Assembly: GCA_013399875.1 (NCBI GenBank)
Contig: VXAZ01008267.1
Span: forward strand, 432,221 to 496,220
Source of the DNA: Gymnorhina tibicen
Lineage: Eukaryota > Chordata > Aves > Passeriformes > Artamidae
Reading direction: 5' to 3'
Length of the DNA stretch: 64,000 nucleotides
How positions within the stretch are numbered: position 1 is the stretch's first letter; each line of letters begins with the position of its first letter. The position numbers were made by a program, and so were the translations under genes. The notes beneath the pieces are model-generated. The model did not search any database and was not told where the DNA came from. It saw nothing but the letters and a program-made list of their open reading frames with translations. Shown here piece after piece: positions 60,001 to 64,000 of this stretch.

Positions 60001-62645
60001 TGTTAAAAAGCAAACAGAAAATGTTTGAATAAGTCTTTTCAGAGGAAATTATTTAATGCATTTATTTATTTTAGCAGGTCAGGGGGATTGGGAACTTAAG
60101 AACACACATGTAAATGGCATAGGAGAGGCAATTAGTATGACAGTCTGGCACATGGGATAGGCATACAGTGTTTGAAAAGCATTCCTAGAACCTCAGTATT
60201 ATAAATTTTTTTTTGACCCAAGTGCCTAACCAATAATACAAGTACCATAAGATGTTCCTCTTGGCAGGGAGAGGACAATGTGGGATCTAGACACTTTCTC
60301 TGATGCAGAATTTATGAACTGACCATGGGGCAGATCAAATAGGGAAATATTTCTTTATGGAGAAAAGTTCCTGGTCAAACAGTTTGAAGAGTGATAGAAA
60401 CTCATCTGGTCAGCTGTGTCTGGGGCCTGATCTGTACCTATCCTTTACTATGCTACTCTTCTCTGTCCCAGCAGACACCAGTGTGGGCTTCTTGCACCTT
60501 TGCAGCGGTCTCCCTGGTCATTCCTGTGTGCCCACTTTTGTCAGCACACTTGTTTATGATTAATAGCTTTTGCAACACAAATTTTTCTAAATCAGGTTTT
60601 TGTTTCAACAGCCTGAGGACAGTAAGGAACCAGACAAAATGTTTACCTGCAGGTCTAGCCCGATTTTTCTCAAAACATGAGATTAAAACTGTCCCACTCA
60701 GCTGTGGAAATCAGCTTCGGTAAAGGCCTTGTCTGGCTGATTTGGCAGCCAGTCACCATCTTCCTACGGCACAGTTTTTTTCTTTCTGTCCTCCCTCTTT
60801 ATTTCTTCCGTGGGAACAGGAAATTGTCAACGTTTCTGTGTGTCTACAGTACTGATCCAGTACTGGGTTGTGTAATTTTTCTTCACGTTTCTTTGGTGCT
60901 ACAGAACAGCTTGGAGCTATTTCACAATCAGCATCATCTAAAAAAACCCGACTGTAGAAATATCTTGACATTCACAAATCAATCACAGCTAGCCCTTAAT
61001 CCTAAAGCTTTCTGTCAGCATTTATACCAGATGACACACTACATCTGTTTGTATCTGCTGTGTCTTTCCTGCCTTCCTTCTCTGGTATTTCTCACTCTTA
61101 TCATGCACACCTGAAACTGTTTAGAAGTAGAGCCATGAGTTTTCCTTGGGAGACATATGCCTGCTCTGTGCTTTTTGGGGAATGCTGATACATGTCTGGT
61201 TTTGGCAAACTCCTATTGTTTCAGCTGCCTGGTTTTGAAATGGAGTTTCATGACACTGAGAAATTCTTGTATTTATTATTGTTATTATAGCACTAGTGTC
61301 TCCTATAATGAGACCTCTTTCCCTCTTGCCATATCCCATCTCCTCTTACATGAGCAGATTTGAATCGAGGGGCTCAGTGCTGAGGGTTACAAGCATTTCT
61401 TTGTCTGTTTTACAGTCAACAGCGTTGAGGCCGTCGTTTTTGGATATCCCCTCAACTCAATTGTTTAATCACTGCAGTGTGCCCTAAATTCCACTGACGC
61501 AAAATGGGACTGCAAGGTTTGCCATCTGTTGTTCTGTTAGCATCTCAAAGAAGCCAGAAACTAGAAAGAGAAAAGTACTAGGACAACATACTTCTCCTGC
61601 ATTAAAACATAGGCAATTCCCACTGCATGTTGCATTAAAGAGAATTTTTTGATAAATGTTTTGAAAAATCTAAAGATTAAGTACTAAATGTTGAATTTTC
61701 TCTTTCTTCCCTACCTCTGGGAATACATATTGCGTTCTATTTCATTCTACCAAAAAGTCCGCAGAGCTGAGGATCAGTGTGCTCTTTGGGATGCAAGACT
61801 GTGTTTTGGGGAAATAAAACACTGGGGCAATTCACAAAGCATTTAAACCAAGCTCTTTGGCTCCTACATGGCATTCCAGTGCAGGCAGTGAGCTGTGGGG
61901 AACATACCAGGTAATTCATACCCAAAAGAATTCAAAAGGGAGGCATAAAAATCTATTTTTCTGAAGAGCAGAAGTTCTAATCCTAATATAAAAGAAGGAA
62001 ATTATGCAAACAGGATTTGGCCGTAAGAAAATCGCATGCCTTGGGTGTGCTGAGGGGTTTGTCTGCATTACAAGGCTGTGCAGTGCCCAGATTGTGGTAT
62101 GCATTCACAGGCCGTTTCAAATCAAATGTGCTTGATGCTTAACAATGAGACAATTGCACAGATATACCTCTCACTGTTCCATGCCATTTAGGTGAAGCTA
62201 ATCCTTTTACAGTCAAGACTGTAAATAGCTTCCAACCAAAAGCCTAATTTAGGTATCAACATTTCATTCTGTGTTTATATAGAGCCTGGTGCAATGAGAT
62301 CCTAATTCATGACTGGGCTTCTTTAGCAATATTGCAATAAGATTAACGGATCTTTCCTTTTGTGCCAAGAGTGCTATGGGGCCAAAGGAAAATGTCAGAA
62401 TACAAGAAACAAAATGCCTACAAGGAAAAAAGAGGAATCCAGAGTATGCCTGCTCTTTGTGGTCTAGTGATTAGATTTCTACCGGTATCAGTGGTATTGA
62501 ATTAAGCAGTTGGTGGTCGGTGGTCAACATAAAAAACCACAGAGACATGGTAATAATTACTTTAAAATCCCAGATGGTTGTGCTGCAAGATGATTTCTCC
62601 ATGTTTATGCATTTCTTAGTGCATGAAGGAAAGTTCTCCTTTCAG
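57001..62645. other. Unique AT-rich non-coding sequence
   Basis: No gene or repeat family recognised. T runs occur at 57799-57811 (13) and 57960-57973 (14). A strong acceptor at 61415 (ctttgtctgttttacag) leads into open sequence with CpG (61416-61480) but no donor. A tRNA-Glu-like fragment lies at 62459-62480 (see findings). Confidence 0.55.
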
Positions 62646-62703
62646 ATATCAACTTCAAAAACTTGGCACTCGGGCTGATGAAGTCTTTGCTTCACATCTG
62701 CAG
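62646..62703 (+). other. Candidate exon 1 of right-edge trio (unverified)
   Basis: A pyrimidine-rich acceptor (gttctcctttcag) ends at 62645 and a perfect donor CAG|gtaagt spans 62701-62709. Entered with one base the frame is open throughout and reads YQLQKLGTRADEVFASHLQ, ending on a codon boundary. A second frame is also open, the third is not. The phase fits the next candidate exon at 63688. No protein is recognised. The end sequence cttcacatctgcag|gtaagt also resembles a recursive splice junction. Confidence 0.3.
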
Positions 62704-63687
62704 GTAAGTCCTAGTGCACTGTGTGGATTCCCTTTTGAGTGTGGAGATAAATTGCACTGGACTGTGTGAAAGTATCTATACTTAGTAAGTAGTGCTCCAG
62801 ATCAACAAATGTTAATGTGTCCTTTTCACATCCAGTGTCCTCTCTGCTGAAAATTCAGAAGTGTTTATTCACTTGTTTTCAATCCTGGGTGCACACATGG
62901 CTGATATTATTCTCTTTGTAGTTTTAGACTTCCAATTTCATTTTGTCTCTCCTGCCTTTCTTCAATCTCAGTTCTCTTATGCTCCATGAACTTACTGATT
63001 CCATAGAGATTAAAGTGAAGAAGAAAGAGTAGTTTAACAGTTTATTACTCTCTTTATATAAAGAACTTCAAAATTTTCACCTATTTGTTTTCATTTTAGT
63101 CCAAAGACTTTGGACTGAAGATTTTAGACTGAAGCTTTTAAGCCATTATAGATGAAATCATAGGCCCCAAGGTGAAAGCAGATGAGATCTCTGATCCTTG
63201 TCAGTATAAGCTGAAGAAAATTAATTTTTGATCCCAAACCTAACACAACTGCACTCAGAGCAGATAAGTAAGACACAGAGCAGGTTTTATCAGCCAATGG
63301 TGCTTTATGACAGCCCTTGGAGTGAGGGGAGAAAATCTGACACACTGAGACATGTTCATGGCATTTTCAGTCCATGCTGTACGAAGCCCATTTTGGTGAG
63401 ACCCTGGTCCACATCTGGGTCTCTTTATCAAGTGGCTTCATCATTGTGCACCACAAAATCACCTTCCTGAGCCCAACAGGAGGCCAGCGAGGCCCTGAAC
63501 TTCAAGGTCTGATTTTGACCACTGTTAGAGTATAGCCCTGGGTATGACAGGAGTACTGTGGGTGTGTCCAAGCTGGGTACAGGGAGGGGGTCTGTAACAG
63601 AGGGAGTCCTGGCCACATGGAAGAGAGGCTGGGTGAGTGCACTGACTGTCCAGCGTTCACCTCTGTCCACTGTGTTTTTCTCCTCAG

Positions 63688-63744
63688 AGCAGAACATCCT
63701 ACTCCTCCACAGCAGTGTCTGATCTCACACTGAACCCTGTTGAG
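63688..63744 (+). other. Candidate exon 2 of right-edge trio (unverified)
   Basis: A strong acceptor (tgtgtttttctcctcag) ends at 63687 and a donor GAG|gtgagg begins at 63745. The 57 bp are exactly 19 codons, open only in the frame starting on a codon boundary (SRTSYSSTAVSDLTLNPVE), while the other two frames contain stops. The serine- and threonine-rich peptide suits a flexible C-terminal tail. Phase agrees with both neighbouring candidates. A 157-codon minus-strand open frame (63502-63975) overlaps it and is the main competing reading. Confidence 0.3.
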
Positions 63745-63950
63745 GTGAGGTCCCATAGGAGGTGCCCTTGGGAACCTGGGACAGGCAGTACTGGCTGATC
63801 TCTGATTGCTGTGGCTGCAGGACATCAGAGCTGTCCATGCCATCTGGAGACCTGGCTGAATGCCCTGGGGCAGCTCAAGATACTGCTTGTTACCTGTGTT
63901 TGGGAATCTGATTTGTGCATTTGGCAATAAGTTCCCTCTTTCCCTTACAG

Positions 63951-64000
63951 GCTGTTTCCAAGTATAAATAGTCACATATATCTAAGCTTAACTCTCAAAA
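63951..64000 (+). other. Candidate terminal exon of right-edge trio, truncated by window end (unverified)
   Basis: A very good acceptor (gttccctctttcccttacag) ends at 63950. In the phase set by the previous candidate the exon reads AVSKYK and stops at TAG 63969-63971. The sequence after it would be 3' UTR running off the window. If real, this is the 3' end of a plus-strand protein-coding gene. The coding part is only seven codons, so the evidence is the acceptor and the phase agreement. Confidence 0.25.

Noticed and set aside
63502..63975. 157-codon minus-strand open frame
   Set aside because: No recognisable domain, proline/serine-rich composition, and overlap with the better-supported plus-strand splice motifs. 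Kept only as a competing reading.
1..64000. Search for CRISPR arrays, operons, phage genes, toxin-antitoxin pairs, complete tRNA or rRNA genes
   Set aside because: No regularly spaced repeats, no tightly packed genes and no complete tRNA or rRNA structures were seen. The window is vertebrate nuclear DNA.

Overview
This window reads as nuclear DNA of a bird. The clearest evidence is a set of CR1 (chicken repeat 1) retrotransposon remnants. Several keep the 3' UTR, the typical octamer-like 3' terminus (ATTCTATG/ATTCTGTG repeats) and decayed reverse-transcriptase C-terminal coding sequence. There is also a degraded avian-type LTR repeat. The rest is AT-rich single-copy sequence with no long open reading frames, no operons and no bacterial signals. 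It looks like a gene-poor intergenic region or long introns.

Layout: a minus-strand CR1 lies at about 0.8-1.7 kb and a plus-strand CR1 at 6.9-7.4 kb. From 7.4 to 33 kb there is unique AT-rich DNA with short local duplications, a T21 run and a G/T-rich tract (31.9-32.1 kb). A decayed LTR-type repeat with reiterated units occupies 33.2-33.8 kb. From 34 to 45 kb is more unique DNA, including a 200-bp G/T-rich tract at 37.1-37.3 kb and an octamer palindrome at 36.5 kb. The best-preserved CR1 is at 45.3-46.0 kb, and another CR1 3' end is at 47.4-47.7 kb. A four-tract G-quadruplex motif is at 51.7 kb, a short dense CpG cluster at 56.0-56.16 kb and a small CR1 3' end at 56.9-57.0 kb. The right edge (62.6-64.0 kb) holds three closely spaced exon-like segments.

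I found no gene I can name. I list plus-strand exon candidates where a good acceptor, a usable donor and an open frame coincide. The best is the right-edge trio (62646-62703, 63688-63744, 63951 onward). Its splice sites are strong, its reading phases agree, and it would end a protein at a TAG at 63969-63971. Phases at 549-597, 3106-3134, 8248-8337 and 48014-48084 are also mutually compatible with it. Most of these segments are under 100 bp, and an open frame over that length is expected by chance, so they are hypotheses for RNA or conservation data and not annotated genes. If the chain is real, most of the window is intron of one plus-strand gene.

I saw no previously undescribed system. The items most worth checking are the exon chain, the CpG cluster, the G-quadruplex motif and the strand-asymmetric G/T tracts.
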